Shown here in pieces: positions 38,801-49,492 of a stretch of 64,000 bases of DNA. A program made the position numbers and the translations under genes. Position 1 is the stretch's first letter, and each line of letters starts with the position of its first letter. The notes under the pieces were generated by a model. That model was not told the DNA's origin. It made no database searches and worked only from the letters and a program-made list of their open reading frames with translations. Origin of the DNA: Antedon bifida (Eukaryota > Echinodermata > Crinoidea > Comatulida > Antedonidae); NCBI GenBank assembly GCA_963402885.1, contig OY727102.1, positions 8,308,001 to 8,372,000 of the forward strand, written 5' to 3'.

Positions 38801-41800
38801 AACCATACTATCGGCCATTCTTGTACAAAATGTGCTATTAGACTGGATAGAAACACACATGTTTTAAACAATTTAAAAAAAAAAAAAATTCATAAGACCA
38901 CAATTTTCAAAGTTATATTATTATTATATTATTATATTTGACTAATAGTTCAAAGGTCAATAGTTGTAGAATCGGCCATTTTTTGTAAAAACATTTCATT
39001 ATAATAAATATGAATGTATAGTTTCTGAACAATTTGAGCCCTATTTCGTGTCTCTCCGATTATTGGTTACTGAGATACGATAAATCAAGGTCAAAGGTCA
39101 AAATGTCAGAAATAAGACTTGCATCCATTTATTGAGAAAATGTGTCATTAAAGTGAATATAAAAACATATATTTAAAACATTTTGACACCAAAATTAATT
39201 ATCTGTGACTAGTTGTTCTCGAGATATAGGGTAATTATAAAAAATGGCCGCCATTTTTAATTATGCAAATTAAGGGCTTAGATGGCCGAATTTCGCTTGG
39301 GATCCGCCATATTCGTAATCAGCGAGGTCGAAATATCCTAAATCAAGTGGATCCCAGCTTCTACCCAAAAATGCTTCTTGATTCGTTTTCTAGGCCGTTT
39401 TTTGAGAAATGGAACCTGTCTAATATATATGTCGAAAATGGACCATGCCTTATAATTAGCTAACGAACTGATAATTTGAAAATAATTATGTTAGTTATCT
39501 GGTGAAAAGAGCCAAAACAGAGAACAAACAACAACTTCCTTTTGTCATTGACGATTTGATAATTGTTTATGTCAGGCAATGGTATACCCAGGATTGTACG
39601 TTATTATTGGAAGATGGACACCTCCAGAAGAAAGGGGCATGGCTACTTCGGCTACATATGCAGGTAAAAACCAACTTCTTCTCTATACATATACATTTTG
39701 TACTGTGTACACATATTGATTGAGTAATAAATAAGTAAATAAAATTAATGTAAATTAGAAAGAAGACATTCACTTCCAGTATTAGTCATTAACCAACATT
39801 TGATCTTAGCCACATTGTTAGTATTCAGTGCCAGCCATACTATTGCTTTTTCCTTCTGTTCCCCTAATCTCGTTTACAGAAATTAATGGGCTAATTAATT
39901 GATATTATACATGCACAATATGGAACGAATTAATCCTTCTAAAAATCGAGTACAAACATCTTGGTTAATCAATTTTAGGTTAACACATTTAATATGTATA
40001 ATTTATTTAGCTTCTTCGGAATATTCCATTTTGTTTTAACGAACGTTTTATAACCATTTTGCTACAAATCTTCTGTACGTATTGTTTTTTCTTTTTGTAA
40101 TTACCTCCCATGTTTAATCATTTATTATGATTATTAATCATTATAAATGTGTCGGGAGTGACGCTGTCAGGCTGTTTGTGCCTCGATCCGGGCCCTTAAA
40201 ATCCAGGGGAAACAGAAAACATCTTACTGACGTAACTCAAACAACCAAGTGGCATCACTCCCGACGAGAAAGGGAGACGAACATTCCGACATGATTTTTG
40301 TTCAATAATCATTTAAAACATTGTTTTCGTCACAGGTGCCTGTTTTGGATTCATAGCATCTTCTTACGTGGCGGCATTTCTTTGTTCAATGTCATTCAAT
40401 GGAGGATGGCCATTACCATTTTATTTCTTCAGTAAGACATATCAAATAATATCCATTTCAAGGCACAATGTTAAAAACATTTCAGGAATTAAGTCTGTTT
40501 GTAGATTGTTTGTTGTAGAAACATTTCAAATGTTTCTATTGGAATGGATAAATTAGATAGATAGATAGATGTAGATAGCAAATATTATAAGGCTAGCATT
40601 CCTTACCTCGTGGAAGTTACTCTCAACAAAAATAATAATTTAACAAAAATCATTTTAAAAAAATGTACACCAAATTTAAAGAATTAAATGAAGTTTGATA
40701 ATAACTTACAGGCTGCATTGGGTTGGTTTTCTGTTTCTTCTGGAATTGGTTTTATCTGGACAACCCAGATAGAAATCCGAGAATATCAGTTCAGGAAAAG
40801 AAACATATTCAAAGCTGGAAAGAAGATAAACATCAAAGTCAGGTATTAAAGTTTTAATGTGATAATGGCATAACTGGGGTTCTTAAATGATAAAATGTAT
40901 AGTGAGTCATAGACGACGAAGGCGTGAATAATTTAAATAGTGCACGTATTTACATTTTACAACTGTTTGCCTACGTAATCCTCCCTCCACAAACAGTTTG
41001 CAGCCTACATAAGAAATCCATTTTATCTGTAAAAAATGGCGTATATCGTACGTATATTATAATATTATCTTATTCTATTTTTCAAATAGAATCCAAGTTT
41101 GTCGTGGTCTGGAATGTTAACGTCGGCTCCATTTTGGGCATTTTTTATAAGTTACACTGCCTTCCAACTTGGTTACTTCTTTGGACACTCAAACGTACCT
41201 ATGTTTTTCACTACTATTCTAAATTTTAACGTCAAAGTTGTAAGTAGACACATATATTAAGATAGCTAAGATAAAATTGGTTGTTAGAACTAGTAAATGA
41301 ATATGTACTCAATTATGATGTCTGTGGGTGATGTTTGAGAAGAAATCGTAAATTCTAATCTTGTACAACAAAGAACGGAATGAATAGTTTATCCATCCTG
41401 TTGTTGGCGAGTTTCTCGAAATAAACAAATAAAAAAAATGCTGTGAGCAAATGGTGTATACAATCATGGCATCTGTCTATATCTATCGATATACTTCAAA
41501 TTTAGTTTACATTTAGAGCTTCGTATTTTTTTTATAATGATTTCTTTATATTCAAGACCTGTTTGATGGTTTCCATAGCGTACTTAACACAAATGCTTGT
41601 CTTCATAATAAGTGGAATTGTTGCACATTATTTAATGTCTAGAGGAAAGATTAGCATCCTAATTACTAGAAAACTAATGACATTTTTATGTAAGTACGTT
41701 TTATATACCTGTCTTTTTTTTTTTGAACCATATTTATTGAGGGTGATCCATCCAGCAATTGCTGATCATTAGGGACACAAGACAAACATATACACAAGAT

Positions 41801-43467
41801 GCTCTACATAATAAATAAGTCTTATTACAAGTCTTTGGGAGTGGAGTTGTAATTTTGTCCTTAGAAAAAATCCTGACATGTGACGGGACTTGAACCCAGG
41901 ACCCTTGGAGTGGTAGCCAAGCATCATAACCACCAAGCCACAACTCCACTTATCGGTACTGTTACACCAATAACCATTAACAAAATTGAGATTAGATCGA
42001 AAGTATTAAAACATAGCAACCCTAACAGCCTCTCTTGTTAATGGAATTAAATTGTGTTAGTGGCACTGCTGCGTAAAATATTTTATCTGAATACAATGCT
42101 TGCTCTCATTTAATGATAATTTTAAAAAGACATTTTTTAAGCTCAAGAAATCAAAATATATTTTTATATATTTAACCTTCTGCGTGCATGGTAGGGTCTA
42201 CGTTGTATCTCATGATAGAATACTCAAACATTCATTCAAGTATAAAAGCTTTGTTTCAATTACCTTTTTATTTTTCAGCATTGTTTTTACCCGCTGTTTT
42301 ATTTACGATTGTGGGATACTTTGGTGCCTACCCGGTCGTAGGAACACTTTGCATTATCGGTGCCTTGGGTGCATATGGTTTTGCAGGTTCCGGGATTGAA
42401 ACAAACGTTATGGACATCAGTCCAAATCACACCGGTCTTGTTTCTGGATTTATTTTTGTGTTTTCAAATGGAACAGGATTCGCTGGACCGGCAATTCTTG
42501 GAAAACTTTTAGAAACAGAGGTAGATTCCCTTTTTACTTGCCGTGTAATTTACAAGCTTTGCCAAAACCAATATTTTATCCGAAAAGCATACATTTCATT
42601 TGAGAAGAAAATCAATTTTTTACAATGGCCCGAAATTATGTAATTTATTAAGCACTTCATTCAAATGTCTTTCCAATCTTCCTTCGTTCAAATATAATTT
42701 AAATAAGTATCTGGTTGCGGCTTATGGCACTTAAATCTCCTGCTACTGTTTCTTAACATTATTAGTTGTTCATGTAAACTGGGCTACTATACCTTCAATA
42801 TTTTATTTATTTAATCTGCTGGCCATGACTTAAAGTTTGTCTCCAAACTTATTTTGGCCTTCTTCTGCACACCTTTTTTTTAAACTGTTGTAATTTTGTT
42901 CTTTCATTTTGTAAATGTTATGTGTGTGCAAAGAAACAATAAAAACGAACAACAACCGCATACGCATACTAAGCACATCAACAAAATAATAATAATAACA
43001 TGGCACCACCCATTGTGGATGACGTCTCCATCACTTGGGGTTAAATATTCGTTTACTTATTATTTGTTTTTATTAGGCTATGTAAGTAAAATGAAGCAAG
43101 CCTCATGAATTCATTCAGTAAGAATTCGTGACGTTTTGGAAGAACTCAGAGCATCGTAGTGATACCCAACTACTCTGTACTTTGCGATATGTGTGCTAAA
43201 AATGAATGAAAATATCCATCCATAAGTTTATTTAATATTAATATATATTGTGTTTTATTACAGAACTCAATGGAGCAGTGGCGTATCATATTCATTATCA
43301 TTGCTGTAGTACATATACTTGGACTCGTCATTTTCCTATTGTTTGGCGATGCAAAACAACAGGAATGGGATAAAGGAAAATCATCACGTGATCAGAATGA
43401 ACAGATAACTATACTGATTTTGAAGAAAATGAGACATTTTAACATAGTTTCTCATGTAGGCTTATAG
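32845..43467 (+). CDS. SLC17-family (sialin-like) organic anion transporter, complete, ten exons
   Basis: Major-facilitator carrier of the SLC17 group, which moves organic anions or phosphate across lysosomal, synaptic-vesicle or plasma membranes. Exons: 32845-32893, 33544-33725, 34654-34887, 39576-39663, 40336-40431, 40712-40842, 41090-41239, 41557-41689, 42279-42520, 43264-43467. All junctions are GT-AG and in phase, giving 502 aa, the usual size. Seen: EELKPLL near the N-terminus (acidic dileucine-type sorting signal, as in sialin), SFRNIFSVAI in TM1 with Arg43 at the conserved SLC17 Arg position, FDWNEKTQQ then GGWLADTVGAKR (MFS loop motif), AMVYPGLYVIIGRWTPPEER, TSAPFWAFF, and NVMDISPNHTGLVSGF. 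TM1 is followed by NKT and NNS sequons in a luminal loop. The substrate cannot be assigned. Intron 3 holds a 3.7-kb inverted repeat, and intron 8 a SINE. The last junctions are standard; the exon 6 donor (CAG|GTATTA) is the weakest. Confidence 0.92.
35145..35252 (+). mobile_element. LINE 3' tail with (AAAT)n
   Basis: TAGGTGTTTAGCACCTGTTT, then TTGTATTGTATATGGCAGAA, then seven AAAT repeats, the usual form of an invertebrate LINE 3' end. It lies in intron 3 of the SLC17 gene. Confidence 0.5.
36358..36745. repeat. Tandem array, ~70-bp unit, in the left arm
   Basis: Five units, each with ATTACCTGCCATCAATATGA, TGGATTATGATTATAGATTT, GAACACGTAAGCTACATTTG, with small indels. The mirrored array is at 38265-38700. 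Confidence 0.9.
36758..37182 (-). pseudogene. Cys-rich CXC-like C-terminal fragment of the element protein (left arm copy)
   Basis: The frame at 36758-36976 reads GKLQPVLLKNEAIPTASLEM then IYCGCKTRC...RCRCKKSKLPCTALCRC, a tesmin/TSO1-like cysteine pattern seen at the C-terminus of several transposon-encoded proteins in animals. The overlapping frame 36928-37182 continues upstream in another register, so a frameshift is present. The right arm holds the mirror copy. Confidence 0.6.
37287..37341. mobile_element. 55-bp hAT-type miniature element with 8-bp target duplication
   Basis: Nearly perfect palindrome starting CAGGGAAGAGTTAAATTA and ending TAATTTAACTCTTCCCTG, with a 19-bp AT-rich spacer. 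It is flanked on both sides by GATATGAG (37279-37286 and 37342-37349). The CAGGG start and an 8-bp duplication are hAT features. It is nested in the loop of the large inverted repeat, so it inserted there later. Confidence 0.9.
37536..37760 (-). pseudogene. Transposon protein fragment with HEESDTR motif, in the loop
   Basis: Reads DLARFLSDELIRQAP, then ESVVKSSKVYTNTLSLVADH followed by EESDTRLVML. The EE(A/S)DTR block after a short acidic His is familiar from uncharacterised, repeat-associated proteins of invertebrates and fish. Alone it does not define the catalytic class. The frame is followed by a stop and is disconnected from the Cys-rich piece. Confidence 0.5.
37934..38235 (+). pseudogene. 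Cys-rich CXC-like C-terminal fragment (right arm mirror copy)
   Basis: Mirrors the left-arm fragment: GKLQPVLLKNEAIPTALIEM then IYCGCKTRCIT in frame 37934-38143. The remaining Cys pattern continues in another frame to about 38235. Both copies are disrupted, and at different sites. Confidence 0.55.
38265..38700. repeat. Tandem array, ~70-bp unit, in the right arm
   Basis: Inverse complement of the 36358-36745 array, with about six units and an extra partial unit around 38415-38450, so the arms differ in copy number. Confidence 0.85.
40151..40265. mobile_element. Possible 115-bp MITE
   Basis: GTCGGGAGTGACGC at the left and GGCATCACTCCCGAC at the right are inverted ends around a GC-richer 90-bp core in SLC17 intron 4. 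No clear target duplication. Confidence 0.45.
41713..41948 (-). mobile_element. tRNA-derived SINE with poly-A tail
   Basis: On the minus strand it starts GGAGTTGTGGCTTGGTGGTT (box A region), then GGTTCAAGTCCCGTC (box B), an unrelated body, and a 12-base A tail at 41713-41724. The 5' and 3' parts of the head do not form an acceptor stem, so it is a SINE and not a tRNA gene. It lies in SLC17 intron 8, antisense to the gene. Confidence 0.75.
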
Positions 43468-43469
43468 GC

Positions 43470-44535
43470 ATATTGTTGGTTTTGTGTCTTTTATGCGATT
43501 TACCCACCTTTATCCATTCACATATAAACCGTATAAACTACAGTAATACTTTCCCTGGTACCCTCTTTTAAAACTTCTGTTTTTTATTTAAGCTAAATCT
43601 AAATTTTAATTTTATACTCTTATTATCCATTTAAAATTCCAATATTGAAGAGTTTATGTAGGCCTTCAGTTAATTACTTATAAAATAATATTTCCTTATG
43701 ATCACACTGTTGTTTTAATTCATTCGATGACATCCCGTTTATGGTAATAGGCCTTATTAAATAATATTAAGATATATAGAAATATATATGTTTTCAAAAT
43801 TTGTGAAAATGAGATTTTGGTATAGGCTTATTTGAACAATTTGTCTATTTTACTACCTAACTACAAACAAATTGTGAAGAAAAATCATTGTATGCATGTA
43901 AAAAATACGTTCCAAAAATGAACATATTAAATTAATGGATACATTTTTTCAACATCTGACCTCAATATAAGACAATCAAACAAAATGAGGTATTTAAAAA
44001 AGGACAAGCAAAGCAGGCTGAATTTTAAAACATAATGCTGTAAAAGTATGCTGCCCTGTACCGTAACTTAAACGACATTGATGGAAAATGTGAAAATAAA
44101 TGAACAGCAATGATTATTAAGTCCTTCAGATTAGGTTTTTTTTAACTCTACGTTGTATATAAATATGTTGCTTACTAATAAGTAAAATATGATTTCACGC
44201 ACTATAAAACGGATCAACAAAACCAAAGAATATATGAAATTGGAAGTTAGTCTTACACTTGTTAGGCCTATTGTTAATTATGTTTTAACTCTAACCACAA
44301 TGATGAGACTGGCTTGCATTCAAAATATATATGTTCCACCGTTTCAAAGATGGGTTACTCCCACGAAAGACAAATAAAAAAGTTTCTTTAATTTGTAAGT
44401 AAGGTAATTGTGGTTTATTGAATCATTTTAGGTCGACTAAAGTAACACAAATTCGGCCCCGTATTTTGGATACAATTGTGTTCAAAATAAATATATTGCC
44501 GAGGGTTCGATATCCTTTCCTAAACCCGACTTGTT
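43470..44535. other. SLC17 3' flank, no gene recognised
   Basis: AT-rich, with possible polyadenylation signals (AATAAA near 44096). The open frame at 44189-44377 has no recognisable domain. Confidence 0.35.
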
Positions 44536-44539
44536 CCTT

Positions 44540-45800
44540 CATTCATTCATCTGTTCAGTTCTATGAGTATTATTGATGATATAACTTTTCCATTTTTTGT
44601 GTATTGGTATAATTACATCGGTGGCCCAACGTTGAGGGAAATTCCCATTGACAAATATTAAATTGAAGAGAAGCTTAACTTTTTCATATACAAAATTTGG
44701 GACATTTAATAATATTTTGTTCGTGATACCATCAATACCCGGGGCATTACCCCTTTTTTTTTTACCTCTTGATTTTTTAATTTTTGGTTTAATAATGTCT
44801 TTACATGCATAGTTGACAAAATGAAGTAATAGATCTGTCAATTTTATTTTCGCTGATTGCCAACATGAAATTGTTATCGATTTCGTCCATGTACTTATGG
44901 CACCATCTATTTCTAAATGTTTGTGCATTTGTATTTGTATTTAATATTCATTTTTTCTTCAATTTGGGTTGCGTTGCTTGGCAATATATGCGTATGTAAC
45001 TTATATAAAATAATCGGCATGTGATAAGATTACATTCTTTCGTCAATTTTTAGGGAGTAAATATTTTTAAAATTATTACTCGTTGATAGTAAGTAATCGC
45101 AAACACTTTTACACTGGTGTCCTACAAAAGTAACATAATTCGAAATATATTTGTTTATTCTACCATTAACTGTTCGTTGGTTGGTTTCTTTACAAAATAT
45201 TAGCATATCCTTGCCATACTTATTAATCATAGTATCCTTATTCAGACGATTTACAATGTCGATGCTAAAAAAAGGTAGGCCTACTCGTCATAGCCTAAAG
45301 GGAAATCTTCATTTAAAATGTAGACTTTGGCATTACCAGTGCGACCATTAAAATCACCTATAATTTATATTTCCTGGTTATATGTTGACTTACAGCTAAG
45401 ATATTCGTCAGCCAATATGTTAAAGAAGTTATTTGATGCGTATTTATAGTTATGTGGAGGTCTTATATTAACCCAATAATGATTTTCTTATTTATGCTAA
45501 CATTTATTTTCACTCACAAAATATATTTGCTTTCACTATAAAATTCTTCTACATCTAACTGCGATTTGTAATAGACCATGAGTTTCTTCCATAACTAATA
45601 CGTTTATCGGGTAGTCTCCAAAAACAATTATATCCACTAATTTTGTATACGTCACTATATTTTTCCCACGTTTCAAGCAAACCAATAATATCATATTGCG
45701 AAATATATTCAATAAAATCGGCATCTGGGAAAACACATGTTATGCCATTTATGTTCCATGAGATACATTTAAGCACATTACTTTTATTATTGGTGCCCAC
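44540..45800 (-). pseudogene. LINE 5' half: APE-type endonuclease and start of reverse transcriptase, broken
   Basis: Minus strand, from 45800 downward: LKCISWNINGITCVF and DIIGLLETWEKYSDVYKISG (EEP endonuclease N-terminus), then about 45340 a GDFNGRTGNAKVY-like block in a broken frame. 45030-45230 has DMLIFCKETNQRTVNGRI and CKSVCDYLLS. At 44539-44928 come GNAPGIDGITNKILL and FVNGNFPQRWATDVIIPIHK (RT start). Several frames are needed. The rest of the RT is missing. It resembles L1/Tx1- or Nimb-like elements; the clade is uncertain. Confidence 0.75.
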
Positions 45801-45936
45801 TTTAGGGCTATTACATTTTTTTTTGTCTCTTTTTTTGGATTTAAAAAAAAATGCATATTGGCATGATCGATGTTCGATTCAATGTTTTTTGTGCGCGTAC
45901 ATATGTCGGGCCAAACTGTCATTAAATCATTTACAA

Positions 45937-46075
45937 GATATCTTAGTTTTAAATAGAGATATCTTAGTTTTAAATAGAGATATCTTAGTTTTTAAATAGA
46001 GATATCTTAGTTTTAAATAGAGATATCTTTGTTTTAAATAGAGATATCTTAGTTTTAAATAGAGATATCTTAGTT
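45937..46075. repeat. 21-bp minisatellite, ~6-7 copies
   Basis: Unit GATATCTTAGTTTTAAATAG (plus A), nearly perfect, with one copy bearing an extra T and one with T for A. It sits in the LINE-side flank between the SLC17 and HNMT-like genes. Confidence 0.95.
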
Positions 46076-46211
46076 AATCAACTACCTACTTACAGTTTCG
46101 GCGGTAATCACTACAGTTTTAAAATTGATGATAATTTATGTTATTAAACATCATAATTTTTTTCTTACAAAAAACGCCGCTCGACTTTTTTGACGTAACA
46201 GTTTTAATTAT

Positions 46212-46330
46212 TAACTGGAAAGTTATTACTTTTATGTTGAACAAAAAAAATACATACACAATTGGTATAAATATCTTTAGTTTGTGTTTGTATTTTTTTG
46301 GTTAACATAAAAGTAATAATTTTCCAGTTA
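46212..46330. mobile_element. ~120-bp hairpin (MITE-like) element
   Basis: Left arm TAACTGGAAAGTTATTACTT continues through TTATGTTGAACAAAAAAAAT and is matched inversely by ATTTTTTTGGTTAACATAA and AAGTAATAATTTTCCAGTTA. The loop is about 25 bases. No duplication is clearly visible because the flanks are AT-rich. Confidence 0.8.
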
Positions 46331-46769
46331 ATTACATTCGGAACCAGATGAATTTATTTAATAGTTTTAATTATTGTTCTTTCGTCATCGAATGATGTTT
46401 TTTTAATTGATATTCTGTTTGATAATTTAAGATATAATAAAAATTAGCTTATCGCTCAATTCATTGAATCAAACAATCTACTTTTATTTCAGAACAAAGT
46501 CCATGGCTTACTAATATTAGACTAATTGTACTTGTATTCCGGTGTAGGGGCGTTACTCCTTAATGTCGTAGTGACTCACAAACTCCAACATTATTGTTTA
46601 AACAAAAATGTCTAATTTCCCAGATCTTTCGTTATACAGCCGCCGACACTAACATTTGCTTCGCCACAGGTCCCACGATGGGGGCCCTGTGGCTCAAATA
46701 CCCAGTGTCTACAGCCCTGGACACTTTGGGCATCCCTCTTAAAAAAGTCCTGCGACCTTCCCTGAATAT

Positions 46770-46797
46770 TCATATATATATAGTATATATATATATA
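46770..46797 (+). promoter_or_regulatory. AT-dinucleotide tract, possible TATA region upstream of HNMT-like gene
   Basis: TATATATATAGTATATATAT-type run about 50-75 bp before the ATG. It may be only a microsatellite; no transcription start is known. Confidence 0.25.
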
Positions 46798-46845
46798 GTA
46801 GTTTTTAGTACTTTCATTGTTGAACTTAACACCAACACAGTCGCT

Positions 46846-49423
46846 ATGGCATTTCCGAAAGTTCTTTCTACCGATCCTGATTACTACGTGAAAGCATTCG
46901 AAGAACGGACAAAACGTCAACAGCGAAAGAATGTACTAGTTGATTGGACAAACCAACTGGTAAAAAATCAACTTATTGGATCTGTAACGATTGGTAAACG
47001 GCCATTAAAAGTACTTGGTGTTGGTAGCGGTTCGGGTAAGTTTATTCCTAGGTCAGATAGCCTGTTAAACACAATGAAGGGACCCTGGATGAACTGTGTG
47101 GAACAGGAAGTCTGCAAAAAATGGCGTTTCAACAAACGTGTGTCTATGCCTAGCATTATAAGGAGAAGGGTTGTTGTATGATTAAAACGCATGTAATCTA
47201 AAAGAATCTCTACAGAGGAGTGGGGGGGGGGGGGGGGGGGGTCGGACGTATTTGGGACACTGCCCCCTGAACACCCATTTCAAACAACTATTGATTGCAA
47301 TCGTGTGTCAATAACATAGATTGCTTTAGGCTTTGGTATGAAATCAGTGAACGATAAAAGGCAAATATTATGCCTATAGATAGACCTGGCTCTAAGCAAT
47401 CAACGTAACCTCTATATGAACTGAGGCTCCCTAGATTCCTATACAAATATAATCATGTAAAATATTAAATAACTTTTGAACAAGTATCAATTGTATTTGT
47501 GAACTTTGATCTCTAAGGATATGCGAAGCACTTACTTTAGGCTATATTATCACTTTTCAGTTACATTTACAAAAAAGAAATTTTAAATGATTTGAATGCT
47601 AATTTAATATTAACTCATTTGCAATATTTACAAAGGAGTTATTATTAAATTAGCATTCAAATAATTTAAACTTGTTTAGTCTTAAGGACCCTGTCCCCGA
47701 TATGTCCCGCTCTCGTGTGATATATAAATTTAAATGTATGGGATGTAATTCCATGTATATTGATGAAACCAATAGACGGTTATCAATGCGGGTGCGTGAA
47801 CATTTCAGGGACAAGGCTTCTCACATTTTTCAACATCTGCAGGATTCAGAACGGTGTAACCCTTGCTAATGCGGAATGCTTCACCGTTCTGGATTCTGCA
47901 GATTCCGCTTTCAAACTTAAGGTCAAGGAAGCCCTCCACATCGCATAGAGTAAACGTTCCTTGAACAAACATATCTATAACTTAGGCGTAACGCTCGCCA
48001 TATGATTGTTTGTTGCCTACGTTCCTTGTTGTTTTGTCATGAATTACTTCCTCATTTACATACAACCTGTCCTATTGGTATATAAGTACTCTAGGCGTTG
48101 TTTTCTGCTCTGATGATGATAATAGTTTCTCGAAACATGTCAAGACATTTTAAGGCAGTTTTCCTATTTATCAAATGCCTCACAATCGTTATTTTAACTC
48201 GAAATTTCGGTGCGAATCATTCATGATTTATCTAAAAAAAACACCAATTTGATGTTGTTTTCTTATTCTAAAAGGTGAGGTTGAACTTGGCAATATCTCG
48301 AAACTGCTGGAGGTTTTTTCATCGATAGAGGTTACTGTATTAGAACCTTCCAAAAAATACATAGACATCTACAAGGAATCCCTGGAGAAGAGTAAACTGA
48401 AAGGGTTAACATATCAGTGGCGACAGCAAACGTTGGATGAATATCGTGCTGATGTTGGAGCGAGTATCAAATATGATATAATCTTTTCTGTTAACTCTTT
48501 GTACTACGTTGATGACCTTAAAGATTCATTGGAGTATTTGTATAAAATACTAGAACACGGTGGGAAATATTGCGTCATTCTAGTAACCGGTAAGCAATTG
48601 TAACTACTTCAAATATTGTATTATTGCCAGTGTAACTAACATGTTAAAATGTTAATATACACACAACAGGCAAAAAACATTAATTCTAAACCGTCCAGTG
48701 ATATACTAATACGATATATACTAATTTGAAACGATAAGATGAGGAAATCTGTGAGAAAGAGAAAAAGTCGCACCATCCAAGATATATATCCACTGTCGCT
48801 ATGGACATCACATTTTATGAAGAGAAGTCTCTAAGACAGCTAAACAATGAATCCTCTTCATTATCGTAAACTTACAACGGATCCCACCCCGTAAATTGCG
48901 GATAAGGTGGCAAAATCTGTTTCTGTGAAAAAACACAATCATTTCACACATATTTGGCTCAATAGGTATAGAAATTAATTCTAAACCACCTGGTGATATA
49001 CTGAAATTTAATTAATTAATTTGAAACGTTATGATACATATATTTATGGTCTTTTTCACAGAAACAACCGGGTGCTATCGATTGTGGAAGAACTTCAGTT
49101 CTCTGTATCAAAGTGTTGCTTCCTTTATTCAAATATCATCACGAGAAGTAATTGATTGCTTAAAAGCTCTCAATATTGGTTATGAATTAGAGAGAACCAG
49201 GAACGACATTGATGTTACTGAATGTTTCAACCAAGGATCTATAGAAGGCAAATATATGATAGATTTCTTGAGTCAAGTGGTCAATCTACGCGAAAGTGTA
49301 GATGAATCAACCTATTCGGAATTCGTTGGTTTTCTTAAAAACATAAGTGCTCCACAGGAAGGATATGGAAGTAAGCTGTGGTTAGAAAGTGGATGGGAAG
49401 CAACATTTGTTAAAAAGCAATAA
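46846..49423 (+). CDS. Histamine N-methyltransferase-like SAM-dependent methyltransferase (complete, three exons)
   Basis: Class I SAM-dependent methyltransferase closest to histamine N-methyltransferase, which methylates the imidazole ring of histamine in the cytosol. Exons 46846-47035, 48275-48589 and 49062-49423 join in phase (GT-AG) to 288 aa; human HNMT has 292. Seen: YYVKAFEERTKRQ, the SAM motif GVGSGSGEVEL (58-68), VTVLEPSKKYIDIYKE (acidic SAM contact), SVNSLYYVDDLKDSLEYLYK, GGKYCVILVT, GCYRLWKNF, and a C-terminal half matching HNMT order (ISSREVIDCL, DVTECFNQG). The start is the ATG aligned with HNMT; an upstream in-frame ATG at 46594 adds an unrelated repeat-derived stretch and is not favoured. 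Histamine-contacting Glu28 of human HNMT aligns with Arg27 here (from memory), so the substrate may differ. Intron 1 carries a Penelope copy and a G20 tract. Confidence 0.88.
47222..47241. repeat. G20 homopolymer
   Basis: Twenty consecutive G on the plus strand in HNMT-like intron 1. A run this long is exceptional in such AT-rich sequence and prone to length errors. Confidence 0.95.
47630..48183 (+). mobile_element. Penelope-like element, 5'-truncated copy 2
   Basis: Near-identical to 18675-19233: a leading AAAGGAGTTATTATTAAATT, the GIY-YIG fragment (47672-47869), CCTGTCCTATTGG and the GATGATGATAATAGTTTC terminal segment ending TCAAATGCCTCAC. Lies in HNMT-like intron 1, sense to the gene. 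The nuclease motif reads YIDET instead of YIGET. A short inverted AATGATTTGAATGCTAATTT pair (47586 and 47650) precedes it. Confidence 0.9.
48661..48750. repeat. Dispersed TAATTCTAAACCG repeat, copy B
   Basis: TTAATTCTAAACCGTCCAGT then GATATACTAA and TTTGAAACGATAAGATGAGG. Same family as 22861-22948; HNMT-like intron 2. Confidence 0.8.
48958..49028. repeat. Dispersed TAATTCTAAACCG repeat, copy C
   Basis: TTAATTCTAAACCACCTGGT then GATATACTGAAATTTAATTA and TTTGAAACG. Ends about 33 bases before HNMT-like exon 3, so it probably overlaps the branch-point region. Confidence 0.8.
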
Positions 49424-49486
49424 CAAAAATATGTATTTTTTCTTACGAAATAATGGTTATTATATCGTTTAGTGGTTTGCTTTGCG

Positions 49487-49492
49487 AATAAA
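49487..49492 (+). terminator. HNMT-like polyadenylation signal AATAAA
   Basis: Canonical AATAAA 64 bases after the stop codon. Confidence 0.6.

Larger units (their letters stand above)
35672..39379. mobile_element. 3.7-kb inverted-repeat element, arms ~1.45 kb, inside SLC17 intron 3
   Basis: Left arm 35672-37110 and right arm 37891-39379 are close inverse complements along their whole length. Shared landmarks from the outside in: AAGAAGCATTTTTGGGTAGA, CCCAAGCGAAATTCGGCCAT, AATGGCGGCCATTTTT, ACCTTTGACCTTGATTTATC, the CCATCAATATGATGG tandem array, and CAACAAGCGATGCAGTGCAC. The loop is 780 bp with transposase-like remnants on the minus strand. No convincing target duplication was seen at the outer edges. 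It could be a transposon with very long TIRs or two copies joined head to head; the mirrored coding remnants favour inverted duplication of a larger element. Confidence 0.9.

Noticed and set aside
41870-41948. Functional tRNA gene
   Set aside because: A and B boxes are present, but acceptor arms do not pair and a SINE body with poly-A follows.
46594-46845. Upstream in-frame extension of the HNMT-like reading frame
   Set aside because: It translates a repeat-like segment and an AT tract with no similarity to HNMT; the ATG at 46846 aligns with the family N-terminus.
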